Of a stretch of DNA of 64,000 bases, positions 1 to 11,322 are shown one piece after another. The notes below the pieces were generated by a model, which saw only the letters and a program-made list of their open reading frames with translations, ran no database searches and was not told the DNA's origin. The translations under genes and the position numbers were made by a program. The stretch lies in contig NC_061065.1 in NCBI RefSeq assembly GCF_021917145.1, forward strand, positions 2,043,923 through 2,107,922, in the 5' to 3' direction. Numbering within the stretch: position 1 is the stretch's first letter; every line of letters begins with the position of its first letter. The DNA is from Hypomesus transpacificus. Its lineage: Eukaryota; Chordata; Actinopteri; Osmeriformes; Osmeridae.

Positions 1-101
1 TAGTCATGACTACGGCCCCACCCCCGGCCTACAGCCTCAGCTACATCGCTCCACAGAAAGGAAACCCAACACGTGTGTGTGTGTGTGTGTGTGTAACCCA
101 C

Positions 102-1270
102 CTCTGTGCTGGCCCCTGCGGAACTTGACGGCCCCCAGCGTGAGCATGTTCATGCCATACAGGTTGTAGTCTATGAAGAGCTGCAGCAGATAGGGGATGT
201 GGGCCTCGTGGGGCTGGTAGGTCCTGTTCATCACGGCTCCTCCCTGAAGCAGCTCACACACCCTGGGGCGCACACACACACACACACACACGCAAACACA
301 CACACATGGCAAACACGCACACACGCGCACACACGCACTAGGATTGGACTTTAAACCTACAAACAATAACCCATTGTTCATGAGCATCACAGTTCATTTT
401 GGTAGAGAAAGCCCAATCCCATGTCAGTGAAACACTGCAGCCCACAGTGACAGCTTCTCTTTACTCAAAGGTCAGAGCAGGCAAAGACCGCTGGTTGATT
501 GATTGAGTGATTGATTAGTAGAGGCGGGGTGAGGGTACAAATCAGCTAATGCCAGCTAGGAACAGATAGTTGTCAGTCTATAACCCTCCTTTCCTCTCTA
601 TCCACTTCTCTCTCCTCTCTATTGCAGTGCAACAGCAGGATCCACTCACAGTCTTTGCCCTGTCTAATGGCCCCCGCTACTACATAACCAGCACCCCTCC
701 ACCCCCTCCACCCCCTCCAGCCCCTCCAGCCCCCCCCCACACGGCTTGCTCTGCGGGGCAGTCTTTACACGGCCACAGCCATGGCTGTGTGACAGAATGG
801 ACCACGGGGGCTCGCTAAACATGTCCATCATGAAGGAAGAGCAAACATCTCCAGGCCCTCACCTTTTCACCATCTGGGGATTGTACAGATAGATCTTCAT
901 GAACAGCTTCTCCTTGTCATGGTACCCATAAAAAGGCCTGTGGAGAGAGAACAGGTGTGTGTGTGAGAGTGTGTGTGTGTGTGTGTGAGGGGAGGGATGT
1001 TAACCTGTCATCGTACATCAGGCCAGGTCTCCCTGGTAACCATGGGAGTTGAGGACAGGGTCGTCCAGGAGAGGACTTACATGCCGGAGACGAGCGTGAC
1101 TTTGAAGACGTGCTGCGTGCTGGAGGAGGGGTTGCCCAGGGACACGTTGAGGGCCCGGTCGATGCTGAACGCCACCTGGCGCAGGTGGCTGTCGGGCTGG
1201 GGGCCGCGCCCGTCGAAGGGCACGTAGACGTAGGGGAAGATGCCATGGAGGTGGAGACAAGTCTTCTGAC
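102..1270 (-). CDS. rev3l: DNA polymerase zeta catalytic subunit REV3L, N-terminal exons (partial gene)
   Basis: REV3L is the catalytic B-family polymerase of Pol zeta, which extends mismatched or damaged primer ends during translesion synthesis in the nucleus. Three minus-strand exons are seen: 1270-1081 (QKTCLHLHGIFPYVYVPFDG to LVSGM), 937-863 (PFYGYHDKEKLFMKIYLYNP) and 262-102 (VCELLQGG, YQPHEAHIPYLLQLF, GMNMLTLGAVKFRR). Each has an AG acceptor and GT donor and the phases join (1, 2, 2 and onward). They match the conserved N-terminal region of vertebrate REV3L almost residue for residue, including the phase-1 start of the exon beginning at the QKTCLHLHG block. The rest, including the polymerase domain, lies left of base 1. 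The first about 46 codons (the MFSVRIV region) were not found and must lie between 1271 and about 17600, or in the N gap at 6926-7025. Identification is very secure; the gene is incomplete here. Confidence 0.95.
263..340. repeat. (CA)n microsatellite in rev3l intron
   Basis: Alternating CA with CG interruptions directly upstream (minus-strand sense) of the acceptor of the rev3l exon at 262-102. A second, (GT)n, tract at 73-94 follows that exon's donor by a few bases. Confidence 0.9.
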
Positions 1271-1274
1271 CTGG

Positions 1275-1306
1275 GGGAGGGAGAGAGAGAGAGACAGAGA
1301 GAGAGA

Positions 1307-1384
<78 letters not shown>
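1275..1384. repeat. (GA)n tract forming a long polypyrimidine tract on the rev3l sense strand
   Basis: About 110 bp of nearly pure GA. Read on the minus strand it is (CU)n ending 4 nt before the AG acceptor of the rev3l exon at 1270-1081, so a simple repeat serves as, or extends, the polypyrimidine tract. Confidence 0.9.
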
Positions 1385-1387
<3 letters not shown>

Positions 1388-1832
1388 GGTTACTGAACAG
1401 AAGTCTACAGGTACAATACTTTGTAATTATGACAGAACTTAAGGCCACATCACATTAGAGAACATGGACTTTTTGACGTGGTAACATATAAGATGACAGG
1501 ATGTGACGCCTGGGGGCTGCAGGTTGTAATCTCACACGTTTGAAACGCTTCACAAACGCCATCCGGACGCGCTCATTTCCCGAAAAGCCAAGCTTGGAGA
1601 TGCTGCCAGTGACGTGAGCGCTTTTACGAAGCTCATTAAAAGGTACAGACTGCAGACTACAGAGATGGATGGTGAGAGGGCCAGGGGGGGGGCCAGTAAA
1701 ACAGCTCCATTTTCCCCGGCAGCTCAGCCTCAGACAGACAGACGAGAACCACAAAGACCCGCAACGCCATGATTCATGAGTGCGGCGTTGCCGCGGCCAC
1801 ACCAGTGTATAGCAGCCTATTAGCTAAGTAAA

Positions 1833-1853
1833 GGGGGGGGGGGGGGGGGGGGG
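1833..1853 (+). repeat. poly-G run of 21
   Basis: Uninterrupted G homopolymer inside the rev3l 5' intron. The surrounding 1385-2350 holds no recognisable exon; a minus-strand open frame at 1455-1802 has no recognised homology. Confidence 0.85.
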
Positions 1854-1987
1854 CCTCAGTGATGCAGCGAGCTGGGCCATGTGGGATGAGGTAATCTGCT
1901 GTTGGCGTTTAAGAAGGACTGCCTCTGACCTCATCAGCCCTGGACACACAAGTCCTACACAGCCTGAGGAAACAGCTGTCTGTTGGA

Positions 1988-2125
1988 CAAGGATGCTGGC
2001 TGGCTGGGTGGTAGCAGCTAGCCACCCAGACAGCCAGCCATCTACCAGTCAGCCAGCTAGCCACCCAGACAGCCAGCCATCTGGGTTTAGATGGCTGGCT
2101 GGGTGGTAGATGGCTGGCTGGCTCA
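1988..2125. repeat. CCAGC/GCTGG-rich imperfect inverted repeat
   Basis: Copies of GCCAGCCATCT and its complement occur in both orientations. A 12-bp stem (2071-2082 with 2089-2100) closes a 6-nt loop and is extended by a 6-bp outer stem (2061-2066 with 2101-2106). Confidence 0.75.
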
Positions 2126-2356
2126 CTGATAAATGATTTCCTGGGACTTTGACCCTAACCAGAGAGAAAAGCACAGAGAAACCAAGCACACCACTACTGT
2201 TTATATGAGGCATTCCAGGCCTCCTACATGTTCAGCCTTCATGTATCATCCAGACCAGTGACTCAGACAGGCCCAGGATAAGACATGGGTTCACTCAGTC
2301 TCAGAAGAGGCAGAACTGAGCTGCACCACAGCTGTACTCCATTACCCAGAGACCCT

Positions 2357-2409
<53 letters not shown>
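2357..2409. repeat. (GA)n microsatellite
   Basis: About 26 GA units in the rev3l 5' intron. Confidence 0.9.
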
Positions 2410-2411
<2 letters not shown>

Positions 2412-2519
2412 GGAGCACGAGAGAGAGACTGTGTGTGGGTGGTGGAGGGGTGTCTGGCACAGGCCCTGCCCCCCCCCTCCTTCCCTGCTGCTGGGGCTGA
2501 TGAGAGATGCCCTGTTTCA

Positions 2520-2672
2520 TCAGGATCCTAAGATCTCAAAATGCCGGCTATCTGGTAATACCCAAAGTTAAGAAAAAAACTGCTGGAGGTAGGGCGTTCT
2601 CATATAGAGCACCTCTTCTTTGGAACAAATTACCCATCTCAATTAAGGAAGCTGAAAAACAAATAAAGTAAA
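2520..2672 (+). mobile_element. Possible non-LTR retrotransposon (LINE) 3' coding remnant
   Basis: One plus-strand frame reads LVIPKVKKKTAGGRAFSYRA then PLLWNKLP and stops. The pattern 'conserved proline, K/R-T, G-RAFS, AP-LWN-LP' is typical of the extreme C-terminus of reverse transcriptase ORFs of fish LINEs (L2/Rex-like). What follows to about 3210 is non-coding and may be its 3' tail. Family assignment is by memory of the motif only. Confidence 0.45.
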
Positions 2673-3545
2673 CCTGTTACTGTATATTGTTAGTATTATT
2701 ATTATTATAGTTCCGTTGCTGTATATTGTTACTGTTATAGTTTTTATTACTAGTTGGAGACAACGGGGGGACTGGTTGTTTTCATCCTTATTCGTATAAG
2801 TATAACCTACTTGAGAGTTTTTTCCCCTGGAACAGATTTCATGTTCCAACTGAGGGGGGCTGTCGTTGTTTTGGTGTGTGGGGCTGCATCAAATACCGTT
2901 TTTGCTCTGTTAAATTGCTGCACTAGTCCACACTTGACCGGTGGGGATCTCATTCTATTATGACTGTAACTGTTAGCTGCTCCTGGCATTCTCTAATCCC
3001 TGCTCTCCTCTCTGTCCCCCCCCCCCACACATTCCCTGTGGTGTGGGGGGTTTGAGCTGTCAGGACCTGCTTGGTCGTCGGTCTGCCAACGCTGAACCAG
3101 GTCGTCAACCAGAATCCAGCCCACCTCACCTCCACCCCCAGCAGAGGGGCCCTGGGGGACCACTGGGGACCACCTGAGAAGGGGAAGCTTTCCAAGTCTG
3201 ATGACACCTCCACAGACTGGTGTGTGTGTGTGTGTGTGGGAGGGGTCTACAGGGCTGTGTGTGTGGTAATGTGAGGTGGCTGACCAGCCCTGTGAGACTC
3301 CGCAGAGACGCACCAGGCAGCACAAAGGACGCCACCCAGCCTCAGCCCCAGCCCACCCCCAGCCCAGCTCCCAGGAACAGCCCTGCTCCCAGGGAAGCAG
3401 GCGCCCTCCGCCGCCTTCCCACTCACACGCCGCCAACGCTGTTTGCGAGCTGCTGCAGTTGCTAGGTAACGGGGGCCAGCCAGCACAAGCCCCTGACAGA
3501 CAGCGGGGAGATATAAACAAGTGATTCAGTCCACCCAGCTGGCCA

Positions 3546-3603
3546 GAACGGAGAGAGGGAAGAAAGGGAGGGAGGGAAAGAAGGAGGGAGAGAGAGGGGG
3601 AGG

Positions 3604-3635
<32 letters not shown>

Positions 3636-3659
3636 AAGAGAGAGAAAGAGAGAGGAAGA

Positions 3660-3703
<44 letters not shown>

Positions 3704-3715
3704 AAGAGAGAGAGA

Positions 3716-3767
<52 letters not shown>

Positions 3768-3805
3768 GGGAGGGGGAGGGAGGGAGAGGGAGGGACATGG
3801 AGAGA
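3546..3805. repeat. (GA)n / purine-rich tract
   Basis: About 260 bp of GA with AAG and GGG interruptions. It gives stop-free RERERE and LSLSLS frames on both strands, which are artefacts. Confidence 0.9.
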
Positions 3806-3839
3806 GAGAAACGGAGGCAGCTGACAGAGCAGGGCAGAG

Positions 3840-4700
3840 CACTGTAAGCTTCCCTTCCTGTCTCAGCTACATTTTTGTGAATGGGGGTAGGCGGGGCTAG
3901 TGGGCGGGGCTTGGGGAGGAGCCAGGAGATTGGGGCCAGGGGAACTGCTCATGACTGCTTCCTTATCTAGTCAGGGCTCTGGTAAACCTTCACTCTCCAG
4001 TCTCTCTCCTCCTACACCCATCCTCCGTCCATCCCTCCATCTGCTCTCCTCAGCAAGGTGAGGCCTGGCGTGAGGACTCGTCTGTGAGGACAGCCAGGAT
4101 TAGTCTCTGTTGCTGCTGGACTCATCTCTGCAGACACACACACCTTCTCCTGAGCTCTGAGTCACACACACACACACACACACACTGTGGAGCCAGCCAT
4201 AGAGATCTACTGTATATGAGGAAAGATATGAGAGGGTGCATACAGGATGGGTACGTGTGCATTTAGCCTCTGTATGCATGTCTCTATGTGTGTGTGTGTG
4301 TCTAAGACAGGCTCTTCATCTTGATGAATACCCATTCAGGGACCTGATGGATTGCAGGAAGCGGGGAGGGGGGGGGGGTCACAAAGTGAGTGTGTGAGCT
4401 GCACAGAACGCCCCTGTGGAACTGGGCCCTCAGGACACTCACAGACACACACACACACACACACACAGAGAGACCCTCACACACAGAGAGACAAACACAC
4501 ACACACAGAGACACTCAGACAAGGCTGAAGCAGTACAATACGACAAGACAAAGCACGGCTACTGAACAGTCCACAAGGCCAGCAGCAGCATCAGCAGCAG
4601 CAGCAGCAGCAGCAGCCTCTCTGGGTGTCCAGTCTGAAGGTGCAGGCCGGCAGGCCGCCAGGCATGCGTCAGGGAGGGAAGGCTAACAGAAGGCAGATCT
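3840..4700. other. rev3l intronic sequence with CA/GT tracts and a (CAG)n run
   Basis: No exon recognised. CA tracts lie at 4164-4184 and 4440-4510. A trinucleotide run of about 12 CAG/CAT units lies at 4580-4616. Confidence 0.7.
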
Positions 4701-5214
4701 GTGGCTGCTCTAAGAACAGGCTATGATCCCCAGACATGAAGTCAATGTGCTCCTCAGCAGGAAGGAGGGCAGGGGAAGGAGAGGTTAATGAAACTAACAG
4801 TGCTGTTAACATAGCTCTGTGGAGAGAGCAGCTCCAACCCTGCCTGGGTGGATATGCTAATGATGCAGCTCTGTCTGAGCGCAGACGACAGGGGCAGGTC
4901 CCGACACACACACACACACACGGAGGTACACATGGTTAAACAGACACACACACACCAGAGGGGGTCCCTCACACACAGGTGTGCTCTGAGCCAGCACTGA
5001 GGCAGCATGCTGGGGTGGAACCACACAGATGAGACCCCAGTCAGGTCTGGAGGAGGAAGAGGGGGTGGATGGAGAGACGACAGAGGAGGGGAGAGGAGCA
5101 GGAGGGAGGGAGAGGAGGAACACATGTATATATACAGAGATATAGCAGATAAAGATCCCATCTTTTGTCTGGTCTTCACAGCTCGACTACCCACTTCTCT
5201 GCCAGAGACACACA

Positions 5215-5245
<31 letters not shown>

Positions 5246-5555
5246 CATGTCTGTTTATGTCTGTTTAAGACACAAAAAGAGGAAGTGACAGAGACAACCC
5301 AACATTAGCTGCTAATCAGTCTGAGTCAGAGTCAGAGTCTGTGCTGCCTGTGCTGCCTGTACAGTTATCCTAAGTCAACCTTCAAGCTCTGGCCTCCTTC
5401 TGAGCACTTCATCAGTTGTCCCGGCAACACAGGTAGTTCCAAACCCATGACCGTATCAGTTGTCCCGGAAACACAGGTAGTGAGTTCCAAACCCTTGACA
5501 ATATCAGTTGTCCCGGCAACACAGGTAGTTCCAAACCAATGACAGTAGACCCAGA
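4700..5555. other. rev3l intronic sequence, no exon seen
   Basis: Unique-looking sequence with a (GT)n at 5214-5243 and three near-identical short blocks at about 5412-5540 containing CAGTTGTCCCGG and ACACAGGTAGT. Confidence 0.6.
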
Positions 5556-5557
5556 GC

Positions 5558-5992
5558 AGGGGGGAGGGACCACATGCTGGGGGGAGGGACCACATGCTGG
5601 GGGGGGAGGGACAACATGCTGGGGAGAGGGACCACATGCTGGGGGGAGGGACCACATGCTGGGGGGAGGGACCAAATGCTGGGGGGAGGGACCACATGCT
5701 GGGGGGAGGGACCAAATGCTGGGGGGGAGGGACCACATGCTGGGGGGAGGGACCACATGCTGGGGGGAGGGACCACATGCTGGGGGGGGAGGGACCACAT
5801 GCTGGCGGGGGAGGGACCAAATGCTGGGGGGAGGGACCACATGCTGGGGGGAGGGACCACATGCTGGGGGGAGGGACCACATGCTGGGGGGAGGGACCAC
5901 ATGCTGGGGGGAGGGACAACATGCTGGGGGGGAGGGACCACATGCTGGGGGGGAGGGACCAAATGCTGGGGGGAGGGACAACATGCTGGGGT
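5558..5992 (+). repeat. Minisatellite, about 20-bp unit
   Basis: About 21 tandem copies of a unit containing GGGACCACATGCTGGG, with G-run length varying (5-8 G). The frames it opens on both strands are artefacts of the repeat. Confidence 0.95.
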
Positions 5993-6138
5993 TTCATGAG
6001 ACAAACGGCATTCAGATATTCTGAACCATGTGTGTGTGTGTGTGTGTGTGTTTGTTTATCACGCTGCATATCTCACGTGACGCCTCTGTTCTGCGGTTCG
6101 TGGATGACTTGCTGCGCCACTACAGAGAGCCCCCATCA

Positions 6139-6310
6139 GAGAGAGGGAGAGAGCAGGGCAGAGAGACTGCAGTGAGATGAGAGGGAGGAGAGAGGGAGAG
6201 AGCAGGGCAGAGAGACTGCAGTGAGATGAGAGGGAGGAGAGAGGGAGAGAGCAGGGCAGAGAGACTGCAGTGAGATGAGAGGGAGGAGAGAGGGAGGAGA
6301 AAGGGAAAAC
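6139..6310. repeat. Minisatellite, 49-bp unit x3
   Basis: Three copies of a purine-rich 49-bp unit with the landmark GCAGGGCAGAGAGACTGCAG at 6153, 6202 and 6251. Confidence 0.9.
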
Positions 6311-6645
6311 AGGAGAGAGGTAGAGAAAGAGAGAGACTCTCCTTTAAATCACATCTCTGTAATGGATTTACTCCAATCATCTGCTCCCTAAATTATCTTT
6401 AGGCGAGAGGGAGGGGGGGGGGGGTCTCCTGCTAGTGATCAGCCCATAAAAAAGGGAAGGGGGACATTTATGCCACTGCTTTATAAACTCATTACGCAGG
6501 GTCGTATAGCGCTCTGTCTTCTCCTGCACATGCACACACAGCTCAAACTCAGTCAACACTGGCGGCCTCTTTTGAAGGACAGGGGAATAAAAAAAATCGG
6601 GGATTGTTTTTGCCATGTCGACGAGATGCTGATCCTGCAATGCCC

Positions 6646-6712
6646 GTGTTTGTGTGTGTGCGTGCGTGTGCGTGTGCGTGTGTGTGTGTGTGTGTGCGTG
6701 TGTGTGTGAGAG
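6646..6712. repeat. (GT)n microsatellite
   Basis: GT/GC alternating tract; another (GT)n lies at 6880-6903, just before the assembly gap. Confidence 0.9.
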
Positions 6713-6925
6713 AGTTTTCTCCGACGGCTAGGCGGGATGCTATTTCTGTCCTGGTCTGTGTGGATCAGCTGAACTGAAGCAGACAGAGGGAGGGGGTTTA
6801 AGAGTGTTGATCTGTTTACAGCACCACCACCCCCCCACAGCTCATCTTCCACTGGGGACACACCTACCCTGACAGACCTGTGTGTGTGTGTGTGTGTGTG
6901 TGTCAGGGAACGCTCGTTTACCACA

Positions 6926-7025
6926 NNNNNNNNNNNNNNNNNNNNNNNNNNNNNNNNNNNNNNNNNNNNNNNNNNNNNNNNNNNNNNNNNNNNNNNNNNN
7001 NNNNNNNNNNNNNNNNNNNNNNNNN
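6926..7025. other. Assembly gap (100 N)
   Basis: Exactly 100 N, the usual placeholder for a gap of unknown size. The right flank (7026-7079) is a short tandem repeat of TGACTGCAGGGTGTAA, so the gap probably hides a collapsed repeat. A missing rev3l exon could lie here. Confidence 0.97.
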
Positions 7026-7129
7026 TGACTGCAGGGTGTAATGACTGCAGGTGTACTGACTGCAGGGTGTAATGACTGTGTCTGGTCCAGTGTCTGGTTA
7101 GGGAACAACACGGGCTAAGCTTGACAGTT

Positions 7130-7490
7130 AGTCTGCCCCAGACCAGGCTAGTTTCGAAGCATAAGTTGCCATAGTAACTGAGTTTGAACTACATTGAGCT
7201 AGCTTTATGGAACCGAATGAACTAGAAATGAGTCTGACTAACTGACATAAGCCTGGCTTATTCGGTAAACTCGCTTTATGGAACAGGCCTCTGTAGCAGT
7301 TACACATGTTACACCTGCTACAGTACAGTCCCGTCCTAACCCTAACCCAGCAGTTACACAGACCCGGTTGTTTACGTCTGAAGTTGTTTATGTCTGAAGT
7401 TGTTTACGTCTCTGGTAGTTCTGCCCTGGCTAGGAGGTCATCCTGCTCTGTAACCATGGAAACAACATCCCCCATAAGAGCATCCGTAAC
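7130..7490. other. rev3l intronic sequence, possible old palindromic repeat
   Basis: Non-repetitive. 7130-7290 has imperfect inverted ends (GACCAGGCTAG at the left, AAGCCTGGCTTATT at the right) suggesting a decayed MITE. No exon recognised. Confidence 0.35.
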
Positions 7491-7496
7491 ACAACA

Positions 7497-7700
7497 GAGA
7501 GAGGGAGGTGGAGGAGAGGGAGGTGGAGGAAAAGGGGGAGAGGGGGGTGGAGGAGAGGGGGGAGAGGGAGGCGGAGGAAATTTCCTCTCTCCCTCCTACC
7601 CTCCTCTTAATCCCTCTCTCCCTCCCCTCTCCCACCCTCCTCCTCATCCCTCTCTCCCTCCCTCTCTCCCTCCCTCCTCCTCATCCCTCTCTCCCTCTTG
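7497..7700. repeat. Purine tract followed by its inverted pyrimidine tract
   Basis: GGAGG-rich purines (7497-7580) switch abruptly to CCTCC-rich pyrimidines (7581-7700). The centre is a perfect 14-bp palindrome GAGGAAATTTCCTC at 7574-7587. Confidence 0.85.
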
Positions 7701-7904
7701 TGTGTGTGTGTATAAGAGAGCGATACATTAGGAAGCTGGGTCATTTGGTAAGAGTTAAGATACAACCCACAACTATATTACAATCTGTTCCAGACACTCT
7801 CTCTCTCCCTCGTCCCTCTAATCCTGTAAATCCAGTGGCCCGTTTCCTCCACAGGAATGAAAGGGCCACGTCACCATAGTAACGGGATCAATGGCCCATG
7901 GAGA

Positions 7905-8113
7905 GGGCGATAGAGAGAGAAAGATAGAGAGAGAGAGAGGGCGATAGAAAGAGAGAGATAGAGAGGGAGAGAGAGAGAGGGCGATAAAGAGATAAAGAGA
8001 AAGATAGAGAGGGAGAGAGAGGGTGATAGAGAGAGAAAGATAGAGGGAGAGAGAGGGCGATAAAGAGAGAGAGATAGAGAGGGAGAGAGAGGGTGATAGA
8101 GAGGGAGAGAAAA
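7905..8113. repeat. GA/GATA-rich tandem repeat
   Basis: Irregular units of about 30-40 bp combining (GA)n with GGGCGATAGA or GGGTGATAGA. Confidence 0.85.
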
Positions 8114-8690
8114 GGTTGAGGGGGTTAGGTGAACTCTTTGTTAGTAACACACTGTTGATACAATAACCTTTAACCCATCTGCCAGGAAGGCAGCATTACA
8201 GACAGGAAGGGACAACACATTTATATATATATATATTATATACTGTTGTTCATTTTTAGCTTTTTATATTTTCTAAACAGCATTTTAGAAAAATTACGGT
8301 TTACCATATGCACCTTCCTGCTTTAGTAAATTCCTACTAACTTGGCGAATAAAACTCTGTCCTCTTTCCTCTCCTTGTCCCTCACATCTGCCCCTCCTCT
8401 GTGAACACATGGAGAACTCTGTCATTTCAACAAAGGCTTCACAGTAAGAGATGTAGGAGGGGGATTTTAGGAATATTCATTTTGGGACATCCTGAAACGC
8501 TCACACTGATACAGACAGCCATCATCTCAACCCTGCAGGGACGGGAACAGGCACTTGTATGTCACACATTTATTTAAAAGTTTTTCACTACAAGGAGCAG
8601 AAGAAAGTTTGGATTTAGGCCTACCACCAAATAATCAAAATAACACTTTTGGAAAAATGTTGACCGCGAAGACAGTGAGTAGAGTCGTGC
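8114..8690. other. rev3l intronic sequence, nothing recognised
   Basis: AT-richer, apparently unique sequence with a short (AT)n at 8222-8238. No exon or RNA gene seen. Confidence 0.6.
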
Positions 8691-8699
8691 GTTTTAGCC

Positions 8700-8880
8700 A
8701 CATAGTAGGGCAATGCTGTTAGCTTAGCATCCTGTTAGCTTAGCATGGAGGTCTAGTAGGGCTATTCTGTTAGCTTAGCATCCTGTTAGCTTAGCATGGA
8801 GGTGTAGTAGGGCTATTCTGTTAGCTTAGCATGGAGGTCTTGTAGGGCTATTCTGTTAGCTTGGCTCTGAGTATGGAGGC
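8700..8880. repeat. Short minisatellite with TGTTAGCTTAGCAT
   Basis: Three degenerate copies of a block of about 50-60 bp, each with one or two TGTTAGCTTAGCAT motifs. Confidence 0.85.
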
Positions 8881-9225
8881 TCCATTGTGTGAAGAAGGAT
8901 TTCCCTGCAAGACTGGAGAAAGAGGACAGGGGGGAGAGGTGGGGAGAAATTCTTTACACTGAGGTCTGGAACGCTGCCATGGGAACCCTCTTGTGGGGGG
9001 GAGGGGGGGGGCGAGAGAGAGAGGGAGGGAGGGAGGAGAAACAGAAAGAAAAGGGAGGGAGAGAGGGAGATAGAAAGACAGAGATGTGAGAGGAGGTGGA
9101 TACATGTTAATATTCAGAGCCACCCTCAAGCCTGCTGTCACCACAGCTGAGAGGGGGAGGAGAGGGCTGTGTGTGTCTGAGGGACTGGATTGATCAGGAT
9201 CTGGTTCGCAGGTAAGTCTTGCAGC

Positions 9226-9231
9226 CCCGCC

Positions 9232-9284
<53 letters not shown>
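9226..9284. repeat. poly-C run followed by (CA)n
   Basis: About 22 C directly joined to about 17 CA units. G-rich and GA-rich sequence precedes at 8995-9090. Confidence 0.9.
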
Positions 9285-9286
<2 letters not shown>

Positions 9287-9399
9287 AGAACAAGGGCAGT
9301 CCTATTACTTGACAGGTGTGCGCTCACTACCCTGCTGCTAGCTGTTTTCTGAAATGCGGTAGCCATCTTGAATCAGTTCCCCGGGCCTCCCTCTGACAC

Positions 9400-10222
9400 C
9401 AGCATGTATTACACACAGACAGACAGGTAGTCAGACAGACAGGTAGACCACACCAGCATGTATTACACACAGACAGACAGGTAGTCAGACAGACAGGTAG
9501 ACCACACCAGCATGTATTACAAACAGACAGACAGGTAGTCAGACAGACAGGTAGACCACACCAGCATGTATTACACACAGACAGACAGGTAGTCAGACAG
9601 ACAGGTAGACCACACCAGCATGTATTACACACAGACAGACAGGTAGTCAGACAGACAGGTAGACCATACCAGCATGTATTACACACAGACAGATAGGTAG
9701 TCAGACAGACAGGTAGACCACACCAGCATGTATTACACACAGACAGACAGGTAGTCAGACAGACAGGTAGACCACACCAGCATGTATTACACACAGACAG
9801 ACAGGTAGTCAGACAGACAGGTAGACCACACCAGCATGTATTACACACAGACAGACAGGTAGTCAGACAGACAGGTAGACCACACCAGCATGTATTACAC
9901 ACAGACAGACAGGTAGTCAGACAGACAGGTAGACCACACCAGCATGTATTACACACAGACAGACAGGTAGTCAGACAGACAGGTAGACCACACCAGCATG
10001 TATTACACACAGACAGACAGGTAGTCAGACAGACAGGTAGACCACACCAGCATGTATTACACACAGACAGACAGGTAGTCAGACAGACAGGTAGACCACA
10101 CCAGCATGTATTACACACAGACAGACAGGTAGTCAGACAGACAGGTAGACCACACCAGCATGTATTACACACAGACAGACAGGTAGTCAGACAGACAGGT
10201 AGACCACACCAGCAGGTAATAC
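9400..10222 (-). repeat. Minisatellite, 54-bp unit, about 15 copies
   Basis: Near-perfect 54-bp units with landmark CACCAGCATGTATTACACAC. Because 54 is divisible by 3, a 307-codon minus-strand frame (CLSVCNTCWCGLPVCLTT repeated) stays open. It is Cys-rich by accident and has no start context or exon signals, so I treat it as non-coding. Confidence 0.95.
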
Positions 10223-10229
10223 ACAGACA

Positions 10230-10501
10230 GGTAGTCAGACAGACAGACAAGCAAACTCACCTCTGTGCCATCACCTTGTCTCACCTGCTGTACAGGGTAG
10301 TTACACAAACCTGCTCCACACACACACACACACACACACACACTATCCCACAGCTGTTGAGCGTAAAAGAAAAAAAGAGCATTCCAGAGTGTTATTATGT
10401 CGTGGCAACATGTTGTTGAACTCTGGAGTGTGGAGAGAGAAAGGCATAATCTGACCCGGATTACTGCCTGAGCCAAGCTGGGCAGACAAGGGACACTCAC
10501 A

Positions 10502-10552
<51 letters not shown>

Positions 10553-11180
10553 CTCTCCCTCCACCAGGGCTCAGGGACACACACCCCCACTTCAGCTGTC
10601 TGTTGTGAGTTTGTGTGTGTGTGTATGTGTGTGTGTGTGTATGTATGTGTGAGTGTGAGAGAGACAGGTGACAAACATTCCTGTTCCGAAGCATCTGTGA
10701 AGAAGTAGAGAGCAGGTAGACAGTCTGACTGGAGGCTTTTAAACTTTAATAACATGCAGCTGGAGACCTACCTAGGGGGACATTATTAAACTATACTGGT
10801 CTCTCTCTCTCCTCTCTCCCTTGCTCTGCCTCTCATTCTTGCCTAACCCTAAACCAGCCATGATGGTCCCAGCTGTATTAATGTCAGGTAAGCAGATAAG
10901 CAGTCCGTGTGTGTGGGACTAGTCTAGGACTGTAGTCTAGGACTACTACAGTGTTTAAGAAGGCTTCAAATAGTATCATCGGACCAAAACAAATGAGTCA
11001 ACATTTACTTACACAACGTTGGCCCTGCTGGGAAGTTCTACGAGTTCCTGGACAACAGGAGACTCAGACATGGTTGTGTGTGTGAGTGTGTGTGTGTATG
11101 TGTTGTCCTCAATAAGCGTCATTCAGCCTCTCTCTCCCACTAAACACACTCATGTGTCAGGAGTGCAGTTTAGTTCACAC
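10230..11180. other. rev3l intronic sequence with CA/GT microsatellites
   Basis: (CA)n at 10318-10343 and 10499-10551, and (GT)n with TATG interruptions at 10610-10660. No convincing exon. Confidence 0.65.
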
Positions 11181-11187
11181 GCCTGTA

Positions 11188-11322
11188 GAGAGAGAGGAGA
11201 GAGAGAAAGAGAGGGGAAAGAGACAGAAAGAGGAGAGAAAGAGAGGGGAAAGAGACAGAAAGAGGAGAGAGAGAAAAGGGAGAGAAAGAGAGGGGAAAGA
11301 GACAGAAAGAGAAAGAGAGAGG
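11188..11322. repeat. Purine-rich tandem repeat
   Basis: Four to five copies of GAGAGGGGAAAGAGACAGAA-like units. Confidence 0.85.

Noticed and set aside
9327..10250. 307-codon minus-strand Cys-rich frame
   Set aside because: It is the 54-bp minisatellite read in frame; no exon signals, no homology, and the period is a multiple of 3.
11019..11075. Possible exon (plus strand GPAGKFYEFLDNRRLRHG, or a 35-nt minus-strand exon with CCAG and gtaagt)
   Set aside because: No matching protein recognised, no partner exon, and it does not fit REV3L.
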